Part shown: in pieces, positions 39,153 to 47,849 of the stretch
How positions within the stretch are numbered: position 1 is the stretch's first letter
How the letters are laid out: the number at the start of each line of letters is the position of its first letter
Source: GWA2-66-18 sp964537395
GTDB lineage: Bacteria; Elusimicrobiota; Elusimicrobia; UBA1565; UBA9628
Direction of reading: 5' to 3'
DNA: 64,000 bases
NCBI GenBank assembly: GCA_964537395.1
Contig: CAZIBN010000006.1
Span: 5,380 to 69,379 of the forward strand
Made by a program: the position numbers and the translations under genes
Notes under the pieces: model-generated
Told to the model about the DNA's origin: nothing
The model's input: the letters and a program-made list of their open reading frames with translations, nothing else
Database searches by the model: none

Positions 39153-41495
39153 GTGGCTGAGACCCCGCGCCCGGAAACTTCGAGCGCCGCCCCGACCTCT
39201 CTAAAGGAGCCGGGGCGGGTCGTCGTATTCACGGGCCCGAAGGAAGGCGTCGGCAAGACCACGACCTGCCTTAACCTGGCGCTCGCCTGGGCCGGCAGCC
39301 AGAACCGCAAGGTCGTCATCGTGCACATGGACCCCATGTGCCGCAACGACCTGAGCTACGTGCTCGGCGTCAATCCTCCGACCTTGGCCAGCATGGTCCA
39401 GCTCGTCGGTGAGAACCCGACGGGCGGCCTTGGCCGCCTCCTGAAGGGCCGCATACCGATCTCGCAGTGGGGCGTTGGCCTGCTCCCGCTCGCGGCCAAC
39501 CGCGCGGAGTTCCAGAAGCTTTCGCCGAACATGGTCGTCAAGATCCTCGGCTCGCTGGCCGAGTCCTACGACCTTTTCCTCGATGTGGACCCGTTCTTCC
39601 CGATGCAGATCTTTTCGTTCGACCTAGCCGACCTGATCTACTGGGTCTGCCTGCCCCAGCGCTCTCACTTCGAGGCGACCTACTCTCTGTTCAACGAGAT
39701 CAAGGCCCTGCACTTCGCCCTCGATAAGTTCGAGATCGTTGTCAACCAGGCCAACCTTCCCGGCGCGCTCGCGCCCAAGGAGGTCGATCGCTTCTTCAAC
39801 GCGATCCAGAAGCGTGTGCTGGCATACTGTCCATGGGAGGATCTCATCCCGGAGTATGCCAACACCCAGAAGATCCTCGTCGTCGAACAGCTCCAGAGCG
39901 ACTGGGTCAAGTCCCTTCGCATACTTTTAGGGCGTTTGATGGAGGTCAAGCCTTCCGCCAAGCATTGGGAGTCGTCGATGGACGCCGACGAGTTCTCCTC
40001 GTCGGCCGACATCCTATGGAAGCAGTCGGCCGCCTCCCAGGCAAGCGAGGGCCCCAAGGTCGTGGCGAAGGACGTCACGAAATCCTCCGGACCGATCCCT
40101 GAATTCTGGGACGAGCTCAAGGGTAAGATGCATAAGCTCGTCGTCGGCGCGATGGAGACCGAGCGCATTCGAATCTCGGACGATCCCAACCAGAACGAGG
40201 AGAACCGCGCGAAGGTCTCTCAGATCATCGAGAACCTCCTCCAGCGAGAGCAGAGCCTGGCGCTGTCGCGTACCCAGCGAGAACTGTTCACCGGAGAGCT
40301 CGTCGACGAGATCCTCGGCCTCGGCCCCCTGCAGGCGCTGCTGCGCGACCCTGGCATCAACGAGATCATGGTCAACGCGTTCGACAAGATCTACATCGAG
40401 CAGAAGGGCCAGCTCGTGCTGCTGCCGCTGCGCTTCCGCAACGACGAGCAGGTCGTGCAGGTCATCAAGCGCATCGTCGCACCCGTCGGCCGCCGCATCG
40501 ACGAATCCGTCCCGCTCGTCGACGCCCGCCTGAAGGACGGCTCGCGCGTGAATGCGATCATCGCGCCCCTGGCCGTCTCCGGCCCCACGCTCACGATCCG
40601 CCGCTTCTCCGCGAAGCCCTTCACCCATACACAGCTGATCAGCTTCGGCGCCTGCACCCCCACGTTCATCGATTTCCTGCGCGCCGCGGTCATCGTCAAG
40701 AAGAACATGCTGATCGCCGGCGGCACCGGGACCGGGAAAACGACCTTTCTGAACATGCTCTCGAACTTCATCCCGGACGGAGAGCGCATCATCACCGTCG
40801 AGGACACAGCCGAGCTGCGCCTGATGGCCGAGCACTGGATCCGCCTTGAGTCGCGTCCGCCGAACATCGAAGGCAAGGGCGAGATCACCATCCGGGACCT
40901 GATCAAGAACTGCCTGCGAATGCGCCCGGACCGCATCATCGTCGGCGAGTGCCGCGGCGGCGAGGCGCTGGACATGCTGCAGGCGATGAACACGGGCCAT
41001 GAAGGCTCGCTCGCGACCCTTCATGCGAACACCCCGACCGAATCGGTCAGCCGCCTCTCCGCGATGTGCCTGATGTCGGGCATCGACCTGCCGATGAACG
41101 TTCTTATCGACATGATCTCGAGCGCGGTGCACATGTTCGTTCAGATCACCCGCTTCGCCGACGGCAAGCGCCGCGTGACCTATATCTCGGAGTGCGTGGG
41201 ACGCGACGGACAGCGGGTCATCACCAAGGACATCTACCGCTTCATTCAGACCGGCATGAGCGATAAGGGCGTCAGCTTCGGATACTTCACGGCCATGGAT
41301 TATGTCCCGCACTGCTACGATGAGATCAAGCTCAAGGGCCTCCCGGTTCCGCCCGAAGCGTTCTGGAGTGAGCGCACCAAGAAGAAGAAGGGCCTGCCCA
41401 ACGCCATCGATGAGCTGATCGCAGCCGGCATCCCCGTGCCGGATGACGCCGAGGCGGTCGCGACGGGCGGTCATGGCGGCGGAGGGGGGCATTAG
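39153..41495 (+). CDS. CpaE-CpaF fusion: ParA/MinD-like ATPase joined to secretion ATPase
   Basis: A 780-residue protein. Residues 20-290 are a MinD/ParA-like ATPase of the CpaE/TadZ type: deviant Walker A 'GPKEGVGKTTT', 'IVHMDPMCRNDLSYVLGV' and 'LFLDVDPFFP', without the usual atypical receiver. A linker (290-345) follows. Residues 345-740 are the pilus/secretion motor CpaF/TadA: 'LVDEILGLGPLQALLRDPGINEIMVN', Walker A 'GGTGTGKTT' near 523, 'TVEDTAELRL', 'MRPDRIIVGECRGGEALDMLQAMNTGHEGSLATLHAN' fragments covering Asp and His boxes. The end is a Gly/His tail (HGGGGGH). CpaE and CpaF are separate genes in known Tad loci, so this is an unusual fusion tying localisation to the motor. Confidence 0.9.
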   Translation: MAETPRPETSSAAPTSLKEPGRVVVFTGPKEGVGKTTTCLNLALAWAGSQNRKVVIVHMDPMCRNDLSYVLGVNPPTLASMVQLVGENPTGGLGRLLKGRIPISQWGVGLLPLAANRAEFQKLSPNMVVKILGSLAESYDLFLDVDPFFPMQIFSFDLADLIYWVCLPQRSHFEATYSLFNEIKALHFALDKFEIVVNQANLPGALAPKEVDRFFNAIQKRVLAYCPWEDLIPEYANTQKILVVEQLQSDWVKSLRILLGRLMEVKPSAKHWESSMDADEFSSSADILWKQSAASQASEGPKVVAKDVTKSSGPIPEFWDELKGKMHKLVVGAMETERIRISDDPNQNEENRAKVSQIIENLLQREQSLALSRTQRELFTGELVDEILGLGPLQALLRDPGINEIMVNAFDKIYIEQKGQLVLLPLRFRNDEQVVQVIKRIVAPVGRRIDESVPLVDARLKDGSRVNAIIAPLAVSGPTLTIRRFSAKPFTHTQLISFGACTPTFIDFLRAAVIVKKNMLIAGGTGTGKTTFLNMLSNFIPDGERIITVEDTAELRLMAEHWIRLESRPPNIEGKGEITIRDLIKNCLRMRPDRIIVGECRGGEALDMLQAMNTGHEGSLATLHANTPTESVSRLSAMCLMSGIDLPMNVLIDMISSAVHMFVQITRFADGKRRVTYISECVGRDGQRVITKDIYRFIQTGMSDKGVSFGYFTAMDYVPHCYDEIKLKGLPVPPEAFWSERTKKKKGLPNAIDELIAAGIPVPDDAEAVATGGHGGGGGH

Positions 41496-41496
41496 C

Positions 41497-43035
41497 ATGA
41501 GAAAGCTTATCCCCGTCCTTCTTTTGCTGCTGGCCGCGATCCCGTCCCAGGCTCAGATCTTCAGCCGTGAGGAGATCGTGTTCCTCGTCGGCTCGGGCAA
41601 GACGGCCGCGCCCGGTCAGCCGAAGGTCGAGGGCGCGATCACGCGCACCCAGGTCTTCTACCATTATTTTAAGAGAGACCGGGATGCGAGCCTCAAGATC
41701 CCCAAATGGGTGGACCAGACCCTCGAGGCGATGCTCAAGCGCCCGGTCTGGCAGGACCCCGACGAGGGCATCCTCAACGAGGCCCAGTTGTGGCAGGCGC
41801 CGGCGTCAGTGCTGTATGAGTTCTTTGAGCTCGTCCGCAAAAGCCTGCCTCCTTCCGACGGCGGCCAATTGATGCCGCCGGGCAACCTGATCAAGGATTA
41901 CGAGGACAAGCGCATCCGTTTTCAGATGTCGCTCGACCGGCTCGTGCGCGCGAAGCTGGGCGATTCGCTCGGAGGACGGGGGCGGTCCGTCATCGCCCAT
42001 TTCGAGCTGATCAATAAGCAGTACGACAGCGTCATGGACGGCCTCGTCAACGGCGACACCCAGCGCTACAAGGACGCCGTCATCGCCATGGGCGCCCTGA
42101 TGAACGGCGCGTTCGAAACGCTTCAGTCGACGCCGCGCGGCTTCAAGTTCCAGCAGGGCGACACCAAGGGCTCGCAGGCGGCGGCGGTCGTGTTCAAGAT
42201 GATCGGCATCGGCCTCATCATCGCCTGCGCCTGGACCATCGGCTCTCTCAATGAGAAGAAGATCGCCGACGGCTGGGAGCGCTACAAGGTGAAGGCCAAG
42301 GAGTGGGCCCACGAGTACGAGCGCCAGTTCATCGTCATCAAGATCCACTACCTGGTCGGAGGACCGATGGTCCTTGGGCTGCTCATCGGCCTGCTCACCT
42401 TCGACCCCTTCGGATTCCTCATTTTCACCGGCTTCGGCATCTACGCCGGCCTGACCTTGCCGGGCTGGCTTCTGCTCAACATCCGCTTCCGCCGCGGACA
42501 GAAGTGCGAGGCCCAGCTCATGGACGCGATGATCCTGATGTCGAACGGCCTCAAATCAGGCATCGACCTGATCGGTTGCCTCGAGATGGTGCAGCGCGAC
42601 AGCCTCCCGCCGATCTCCGAGGAGTTCGGCCTTTGCATCAAGAACTATCAGCTCGGCACAGCGCTCGAGCGCGCGCTCGAGGGCGTCGAGGAGCGCGTGC
42701 AGAGCCGCCTGCTCTCCTACATGATCAAGGCCGTCGTCATCCAGCGCTCCGTCGGCGGAAACCTGACCAAGATCTTCGACCGCATCGTCGACAACATCCG
42801 CGAGGAGTCCAAGCTCGCGGAGAAGACGGCCGCGATGACGGCGCAGCAGCGCATCCAGGCGATCGTCGTCGGCGTCATGCCCTGGATCATGCTCATCATC
42901 ATGTTCCTGTTCCAGCCCGAGCCGATGAAGGAATACTACTTCAGCGGGCTCGGCGTGGCCACCCTTCTCTTCTGCACCATCTGGATCGCCATCGGCATGA
43001 AGATCGTCAACAAGCTCGGGGACATCAGCGTCTGA
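41497..43035 (+). CDS. tadB: TadB-like pilus platform protein with N-terminal exported domain
   Basis: A 512-residue protein. It opens with a signal peptide (MRKLIPVLLLLLAAIPSQAQ) and about 200 residues of soluble, probably periplasmic sequence ('REEIVFLVGSGKTAAPGQPK...'). Then come a helix (about 226-248), a double-helix region (285-330) and a GspF/TadB domain ('LMDAMILMSNGLKSGIDLIGCLEMVQRD', 'SVGGNLTKIFDRIVDNIRE'), and two C-terminal helices. TadB is normally about 300 residues without the leader domain. The start ATG lies 1 nt after the fusion gene's stop. The extension is not a domain I recognise. Confidence 0.85.
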   Translation: MRKLIPVLLLLLAAIPSQAQIFSREEIVFLVGSGKTAAPGQPKVEGAITRTQVFYHYFKRDRDASLKIPKWVDQTLEAMLKRPVWQDPDEGILNEAQLWQAPASVLYEFFELVRKSLPPSDGGQLMPPGNLIKDYEDKRIRFQMSLDRLVRAKLGDSLGGRGRSVIAHFELINKQYDSVMDGLVNGDTQRYKDAVIAMGALMNGAFETLQSTPRGFKFQQGDTKGSQAAAVVFKMIGIGLIIACAWTIGSLNEKKIADGWERYKVKAKEWAHEYERQFIVIKIHYLVGGPMVLGLLIGLLTFDPFGFLIFTGFGIYAGLTLPGWLLLNIRFRRGQKCEAQLMDAMILMSNGLKSGIDLIGCLEMVQRDSLPPISEEFGLCIKNYQLGTALERALEGVEERVQSRLLSYMIKAVVIQRSVGGNLTKIFDRIVDNIREESKLAEKTAAMTAQQRIQAIVVGVMPWIMLIIMFLFQPEPMKEYYFSGLGVATLLFCTIWIAIGMKIVNKLGDISV

Positions 43036-43036
43036 T

Positions 43037-43945
43037 ATGACACCCATCGACCCCCTGATGCACTATATTCTGCTCGCGGTCGGAGTGCTGGGCTCCGTCG
43101 CCGCGTACACCGCCGCGAGCCGCCTCTTCGCGCCGCCCGCCGATGTCGAAGAAGGTGACCTTTCGAAGCTGGCCAAAAAGGAGGTCGGCACGAGCTCCGC
43201 GTTCTCGAGCCTGAATCCGCACGGCAGCCTGCTCGAGAAGCTCGACCTGTTCCTGCTCAAGACCTTCCACCTCGACGTCAAGCTCGAAGAGATGTACATG
43301 ATGATGGGCCGGCCGCAGAAGCCGACGCCGCTCGAGATGCTGCATCTCAAGGAGATGCTCGCCGGGGGCCTCATCTTCGGCCTCTACTTCCTGATGGATT
43401 CGCCGATCGTGGCCATGTGCGGCATCATCGGCTTCTTCATCCCCGATTCGCTGTTCCAGGGCAAGATCCGCGCCCGCCAGGCGGACATCATGCGCAACTT
43501 CCCGACGATGGTCGACCTCATGGCCCTGACCATCGAGGCCGGCCTCGACTACATGGCGGCCATCGAGCGCATCCTCAAGAACGTCAAGGTGACCCAGCGA
43601 ACCGAGCTCGAGAACGAGCTTCAGAAGATGATCAACGAGGTCTCGCTCGGCTACACGCGCCGCGACGCCCTCAAGCGGCTCGCCATGCGCACCGGCGTTC
43701 CGGAGATCCGGTCTTTCGTCGGCCTCATCATCCAGTCCGATGAGCTCGGCACGAGCCTCGTCGAGCTCCTGCGCAACTACGCCGCGGACATGCGCTTTCG
43801 CCGTTTGAACAAGGCGGAGAAGCTCGCCGCGCAGGCCGCCACCAAGATGCTCATCCCGCTCTTCATCTTCATCTTCCCGACCGTGTTCATCATGATGCTG
43901 GCGCCCATGATGAAGAGCCTCGTCTCGGGAGGCCTGGGCTTCTGA
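43037..43945 (+). CDS. tadC: TadC-like pilus platform protein
   Basis: A 302-residue inner-membrane GspF-family protein. An N-terminal helix is followed by a cytoplasmic stretch, two central helices ('EMLAGGLIFGLYFLMDSPIVAMCGIIGFFIPD') and the T2SSF domain ('FPTMVDLMALTIEAGLDYMAAIERILKN', 'RTGVPEIRSFVGLIIQSDELGTSLVELLRNYA'). C-terminal helices end the protein. It partners with TadB to form the platform on which the CpaF motor acts. ATG 43037 is 1 nt after the tadB stop, and the end overlaps the TPR gene. Confidence 0.9.
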   Translation: MTPIDPLMHYILLAVGVLGSVAAYTAASRLFAPPADVEEGDLSKLAKKEVGTSSAFSSLNPHGSLLEKLDLFLLKTFHLDVKLEEMYMMMGRPQKPTPLEMLHLKEMLAGGLIFGLYFLMDSPIVAMCGIIGFFIPDSLFQGKIRARQADIMRNFPTMVDLMALTIEAGLDYMAAIERILKNVKVTQRTELENELQKMINEVSLGYTRRDALKRLAMRTGVPEIRSFVGLIIQSDELGTSLVELLRNYAADMRFRRLNKAEKLAAQAATKMLIPLFIFIFPTVFIMMLAPMMKSLVSGGLGF

Positions 43946-45282
43946 TGAGGACGCCGCTCATCGCCGCTCTGCTCGTGCTCGCCGCGGGCGCCGCACGCGC
44001 CGGCGACACCCGGGTCCACGAGACCGAGGGGCTGTTCCTCGACATGTCGAAGCTGAACCTCGGCACGATCTCGTCCGAGGACGACAAGAAGAAATATATT
44101 TACACGATCCAGCTCGAGAAGTCGCGCGTCACGCGCAAGACCCTCAAGAACGTCTACGAGAACGCCTTCGATCTCTACAAGAACGGCCAGTACGAGGCCG
44201 CCAACGACCTGACGCGCAAGATCCTTTCCATCGACCCCGGATATTCGGACGCCTCGATCCTCAACCGTGCGACCATCGACCTGAAGGGCTCGACGAAGCC
44301 GCGCGTCTCCGAGCGGCGCCTCATCGAGGAGCGCTTCGAGGAAGGCATGGCCCTCTATCGCCAGGGCCGTCTTGTGGAGGCGGCCCAGCGCTGGGAGGAG
44401 TGCTCCAAGCTCGCCCCGGGCAACCTGAAGTCCCACTATTGGCTCCGCAAGGCCCGCACCGAGATGGCGGAGGAGCATTACCGCAAGGGGCGGCAGGCTT
44501 ACCGCCAGCACCGCCTGCGCGAGACGCTCGATCAGTGGTACGCGGCGCTCGTGCTCAATCCCCGCTACCCTCGCCTGACCGTCGAGCTCGCGAAGGTCGA
44601 GGCCGAATCGCGCGAGCAGGACGCCAACGAGAAGCTCCAGGCCGCGCTGAATCTGTACAGCCAGGGCCTCGTGCTTGAATCCCTTAAGATGCTCGACGCC
44701 GTCCTTGAATCAGGGCCGGGCAATGTGAAGGCGCAGAAGCTTCAGGCCGAGATCCGCGCCGAGGTCGCCAACCAGCACGTCGCCGAAGGCCGCCGCTTCT
44801 ACGAATCGCGCCAGTACGAGAAGGCGATCTCGGAGTGGAAGCACGCCGTCGAGTTCGGCTACGATCCGAAGGCCGCCGACCAGCTTGTCGCCCGCGCCAA
44901 GGAGCAGCAGCGTCGCGAGTCGGCCGCCAGGACGCGCGCCGTCGAGGTCGCCAAGGCGCGCGAGGAGGACAAGAAGAAGCAGAAGGAAGAGGAGGTGAAG
45001 CTCGCGGAGGAGGCGAAGAAGAAGGAAGAGGAGGAGAAGGCCAAGGCGGCTGCGGCGGGAACCCAGGCTCCGACCGGCCAGGCGCCGCTGCCCGCGCAGA
45101 ACACGGAGAGCAACAAGCAGGCCTCCCAGCAGGCCTACCTCGAGGGCGTCATCTACTATCAGAAGGGCGACTACGAGAAGGCCCGTGACAAGTGGCTGCA
45201 CGCCAAGCAGCTCGACCCGGGCAACTCCGACGCGATCGCCGGCCTCGAGAAGATCGAGAAGCTGTACGGCGCGGGGCAATAA
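43945..45282 (+). CDS. Exported TPR protein of the Tad locus (TadD-like position)
   Basis: A 445-residue protein with a signal peptide (ending AGAARAGD). TPR-type helix pairs occur at about 65-100 ('NAFDLYKNGQYEAANDLTRKILSIDPGYSDA'), 130-165 and 230-305, with a last one at 395-435 ('AYLEGVIYYQKGDYEKARDKWLHAKQLDPGNSDAI'). A highly charged Glu/Lys helix (about 325-375) separates the last repeat. Tad loci usually contain a TPR lipoprotein, TadD, needed for secretin assembly. No lipobox is seen here, so equivalence to TadD is inferred from position. ATG overlaps the tadC stop. Confidence 0.8.
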   Translation: MRTPLIAALLVLAAGAARAGDTRVHETEGLFLDMSKLNLGTISSEDDKKKYIYTIQLEKSRVTRKTLKNVYENAFDLYKNGQYEAANDLTRKILSIDPGYSDASILNRATIDLKGSTKPRVSERRLIEERFEEGMALYRQGRLVEAAQRWEECSKLAPGNLKSHYWLRKARTEMAEEHYRKGRQAYRQHRLRETLDQWYAALVLNPRYPRLTVELAKVEAESREQDANEKLQAALNLYSQGLVLESLKMLDAVLESGPGNVKAQKLQAEIRAEVANQHVAEGRRFYESRQYEKAISEWKHAVEFGYDPKAADQLVARAKEQQRRESAARTRAVEVAKAREEDKKKQKEEEVKLAEEAKKKEEEEKAKAAAAGTQAPTGQAPLPAQNTESNKQASQQAYLEGVIYYQKGDYEKARDKWLHAKQLDPGNSDAIAGLEKIEKLYGAGQ

Positions 45283-45295
45283 GGCAGAATAAGCC

Positions 45296-46249
45296 ATGAA
45301 GCTTTCCGCCAAATGGTTCTTGTGGTTCACCGGCATCGGCATCTACGTCATGTGCCTGGGCGGGATCTTCTACTACAACCTTTTCAAGTGGACGTTCGAC
45401 GAGAAGCTCAAGCAGGAATCCATCGACATGGTCCGCCTGTACGCCCCGACCCTCATCGAGGGCCTGTCGCGCAACCAGGGCGTGATCTCCATGCCGGAGT
45501 TCGACACGGTCAGCCGCTTTTCTAAAGACGATCGGATCGCGGCGTTGCTCTACCTCAACAAATACGGCGAGGTCCGCTGGTTCAAGGACCCGTCGATGAT
45601 GACCAAGCCTTTCGATGATTTCGTCAAGCAGGTGAGCCTGCCGACGGACGCCATCGAGCAGGCCTGGCTCGCGAAGACCCCGATCGTGCGCGCGGTGCCC
45701 AACATGCCGCTGTACGACATCGCCATCCCGCTCGCGTTGCGCGGGGAGGTCCTCGGCATCCTCAACATGCAGATCAGCCGCGAGGGCGTGGTCAAGGTCA
45801 TCAACAAGGCCATGCACAAGTACGCCGTCGGNNNNNNNNNNNNNNNNNNNNNNNNNNNNNNNNNNNNNNNNNNNNNNNNNNNNNNNNNNNNNNNNNNNNN
45901 NNNNNNNNNNNNNNNNNNNNNNNNNNNNNNNCTCAAGGCCGTCGTCTCCAAGAACCACCGCGCGATCGTCGTCGACGAGGACAACAGCGTCCTCTACACC
46001 AACTTCCCGATCACCGGCACGGTGACGACCGACGGCAAGCTCCATCTGCTCGACGTCATCGACAGCCAGCAGCAGGACGTCCTGCGCCTCGTCGGCGTGG
46101 CGCTCGACCGGCCCAACCAGGTCGTCGAGGCGGACACGATGTTCAAGTCCGAGCCCTGCCATGTGAAGGCCGTCCACCTCGAGGAGGAGGGTGAGCTTCG
46201 CCGCACGCTCATCCTGTTCGAGACCAAGACCGTCGGCGCGCGCATCTAG
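45296..46249 (+). CDS. Membrane sensor-like protein interrupted by an assembly gap
   Basis: The first part (45296-45831) encodes one N-terminal helix ('WFLWFTGIGIYVMCLGGIFYYNLF') and a periplasmic-type domain with PAS/Cache-like strands ('DRIAALLYLNKYGEVRWFKDP'). The part after the gap (45932-46249) has another such segment ('HRAIVVDEDNSVLYTNFPITG') and ends ETKTVGARI. In between are 100 Ns, the usual placeholder for a gap of unknown size. The frame is kept only because 100 Ns happen to preserve it. The two parts may be one protein with a second helix in the gap, or two genes. It follows the Tad operon by 13 nt and may sense a signal for it. Confidence 0.55.
   Translation: MKLSAKWFLWFTGIGIYVMCLGGIFYYNLFKWTFDEKLKQESIDMVRLYAPTLIEGLSRNQGVISMPEFDTVSRFSKDDRIAALLYLNKYGEVRWFKDPSMMTKPFDDFVKQVSLPTDAIEQAWLAKTPIVRAVPNMPLYDIAIPLALRGEVLGILNMQISREGVVKVINKAMHKYAVXXXXXXXXXXXXXXXXXXXXXXXXXXXXXXXXXXLKAVVSKNHRAIVVDEDNSVLYTNFPITGTVTTDGKLHLLDVIDSQQQDVLRLVGVALDRPNQVVEADTMFKSEPCHVKAVHLEEEGELRRTLILFETKTVGARI
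45832..45931. other. Assembly gap of 100 N
   Basis: Exactly 100 unknown bases separate two contigs joined by scaffolding. The real distance is not known, so gene order across this point depends on the scaffolding evidence. Confidence 0.99.
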
Positions 46250-46277
46250 CGCGATTCATAATCCGGCCTTGCGCCGG

Positions 46278-46373
46278 TGCCAATGCCAATCACTGGTTCC
46301 GGAACTAGTCATTATTATCAATAGTGAGCCCGGCACGACTGGAATGGTCTTGATCGATCGGCATTGGCAGCGG
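46278..46373. repeat. Imperfect inverted-repeat element in the 46250-46426 spacer
   Basis: TGCCAATGCC (46278-46287) recurs inverted as GGCATTGGCA near 46360-46369, with further partial pairing on both sides. GTTCCGGAAC lies just inside the left arm. The spacing and AT-rich centre resemble the other palindromic elements in the window, but this sequence is not shared with them. Confidence 0.5.
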
Positions 46374-46411
46374 TGAGAGTTCGACCCTGAGGCCCTGCTG
46401 CGGGAATTTCA

Positions 46412-46417
46412 TATGAT
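46412..46417 (+). promoter_or_regulatory. -10 element of the phenylalanine/tyrosine operon
   Basis: TATGAT at 46412-46417 is 9 nt before the chorismate mutase ATG at 46427, consistent with a very short leader and no attenuator peptide. Confidence 0.4.
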
Positions 46418-46426
46418 GGATGAACC

Positions 46427-46714
46427 ATGGCCAAGGACTTCACGAAGGACCTCGACCGCATCCGCACCGGCATCGACGAGGTGGACAACGGCATCGTCAC
46501 GCTCCTCGCCCGGCGCCGCGCGCTGGTCATCGATCTGGCGAAGATCAAGAAGGAGCTGAACGTGCCGATCTACGACCGTACGCGCGAGCAGGCGCTCGTG
46601 GACCGCGTGAAGAAATGGGGCGCGGAGCACAAGCTCAACGAGGAGTTCGTCGAGGTCGTCTTCCGGCTCATCGTGATGAACTCCAAAGAAGTGCAGTACC
46701 ATGAGAGTCAGTAG
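46427..46714 (+). CDS. aroQ: Chorismate mutase (AroQ class)
   Basis: A 95-residue all-helical enzyme converting chorismate to prephenate. The pattern 'LDRIRTGIDEVDNGIVTLLARRRALVIDLAKIKKELNVPIYDRTREQALVDRV' in segments is the AroQ signature: R..ID.vD..iv.LL..R...v..ia..K.....p.ydp.Re. It is monofunctional, in contrast to the P-protein and T-protein fusions of enterobacteria. The end overlaps the aminotransferase gene by 14 nt. It opens the operon chorismate mutase-aminotransferase-tyrA-pheA. Confidence 0.9.
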   Translation: MAKDFTKDLDRIRTGIDEVDNGIVTLLARRRALVIDLAKIKKELNVPIYDRTREQALVDRVKKWGAEHKLNEEFVEVVFRLIVMNSKEVQYHESQ

Positions 46715-47849
46715 CCGGTCCCGGGCCGTCGCCGAGTCGCGCACATTGAGGCTGTCGACCGAGGCCCGGCGCCTGCGGGCCGAAGGCGTCGACGTGATCA
46801 GCCTGCTCGAGGGCGAGCCGGACCTCCCGGTTCCCGAGGCCGTGCTGCGCGCGACGCAGGACGCCCTGAAGGCCGGCCGGACGCGCTATTCCGCCTCCGG
46901 GGGCCTGCCCGAGCTTCGAGCCGCGCTCGCGCTCAAGCTCAAGGACGTGAACGGCGTGACGGCGGCGCCGGAGAACATCCTCGTGACGAACGGGGCCAAG
47001 CAGGCCGTCTACGAGGTCCTTCAGGCCTTGTGCGAACCCGGCGACGAGGTGCTGATCCCAGCACCCTGCTGGGTCACATTTCCGGAGGCGGTCAAGCTCG
47101 CCGGTGCCGTGCCTGTGCTGGTGCCGACGGGTGAAAATCATCAGCTTGACCTGGATGCGCTTGAGCGCGCGGTCACGCCGAAGACCAGGGCGATCATCCT
47201 GAATTCGCCGAACAACCCGACGGGCGCCGTGTATCCGGAGGCGGCGCTGCGCGCCGTCGTGGCGCTCGCGGATAAGCGCGATCTTGCGATCATCGCTGAC
47301 GAGGCGTACGAGGCGCTCGTGTATGACGGGTCGCGTCACGTCAGCGTCGCCTCGCTCGGCGCGGCCGCGCGCACGGTCACGATCCAGACCTTCTCGAAAA
47401 GCTTCGCGATGACGGGCTTTCGCGTCGGCTACCTGGCCGGGCCCGCCGAGCTGGTGGAGGCCGTCGGGCGCATTCACGGCCACGTGACCGGCAACGCCTG
47501 CACGTTCGTGCAATACGGCGCGCTGGCGGCGCTGGGCCTGGGCGACGCTCACCGCACGCCGTGGCGCGACGCGCATCAGAAGCGGCGCGACGTCGCCTTC
47601 GAGCTGGGCGGGAAGCTGTTCGGCTGCACCAAGCCCCAGGGCGGCCTGTTCCTGTTCGCGGATGCGCGCCGTCATCTGGGCGGGCGGTTCGCGGACTCGG
47701 AGGCGCTGGCGGCTCACTTTCTGAAGGCGGCGAAGGTCGCCGTCATGCCCGGCTCGGCGTTCGGACGCGAGGGCTTCCTGCGCCTGAGCTTCTCCGCGCC
47801 GGAAGCGACGCTGCGCGAGGCTTTCGCGCGGCTGGAGGGCGCGCTATGA
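46701..47849 (+). CDS. Class I PLP aminotransferase (aspartate/prephenate/aromatic type)
   Basis: A 382-residue fold-type I aminotransferase of the 1-beta/gamma aspartate aminotransferase group. The start 'SRTLRLSTEARRLRAEGVDVISLLEGEPDLPVPE' is typical. The substrate segment is 'NSPNNPTGAVYPE', 'IADEAYEALVYDG' contains the ring-binding Asp and Tyr, and the Schiff-base Lys is near 233 in 'FSKSFAMTGFRVGY'. The position between chorismate mutase and tyrA suggests prephenate or aromatic amino acid transamination, which sequence alone cannot confirm. Confidence 0.88.
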   Translation: MRVSSRSRAVAESRTLRLSTEARRLRAEGVDVISLLEGEPDLPVPEAVLRATQDALKAGRTRYSASGGLPELRAALALKLKDVNGVTAAPENILVTNGAKQAVYEVLQALCEPGDEVLIPAPCWVTFPEAVKLAGAVPVLVPTGENHQLDLDALERAVTPKTRAIILNSPNNPTGAVYPEAALRAVVALADKRDLAIIADEAYEALVYDGSRHVSVASLGAAARTVTIQTFSKSFAMTGFRVGYLAGPAELVEAVGRIHGHVTGNACTFVQYGALAALGLGDAHRTPWRDAHQKRRDVAFELGGKLFGCTKPQGGLFLFADARRHLGGRFADSEALAAHFLKAAKVAVMPGSAFGREGFLRLSFSAPEATLREAFARLEGAL

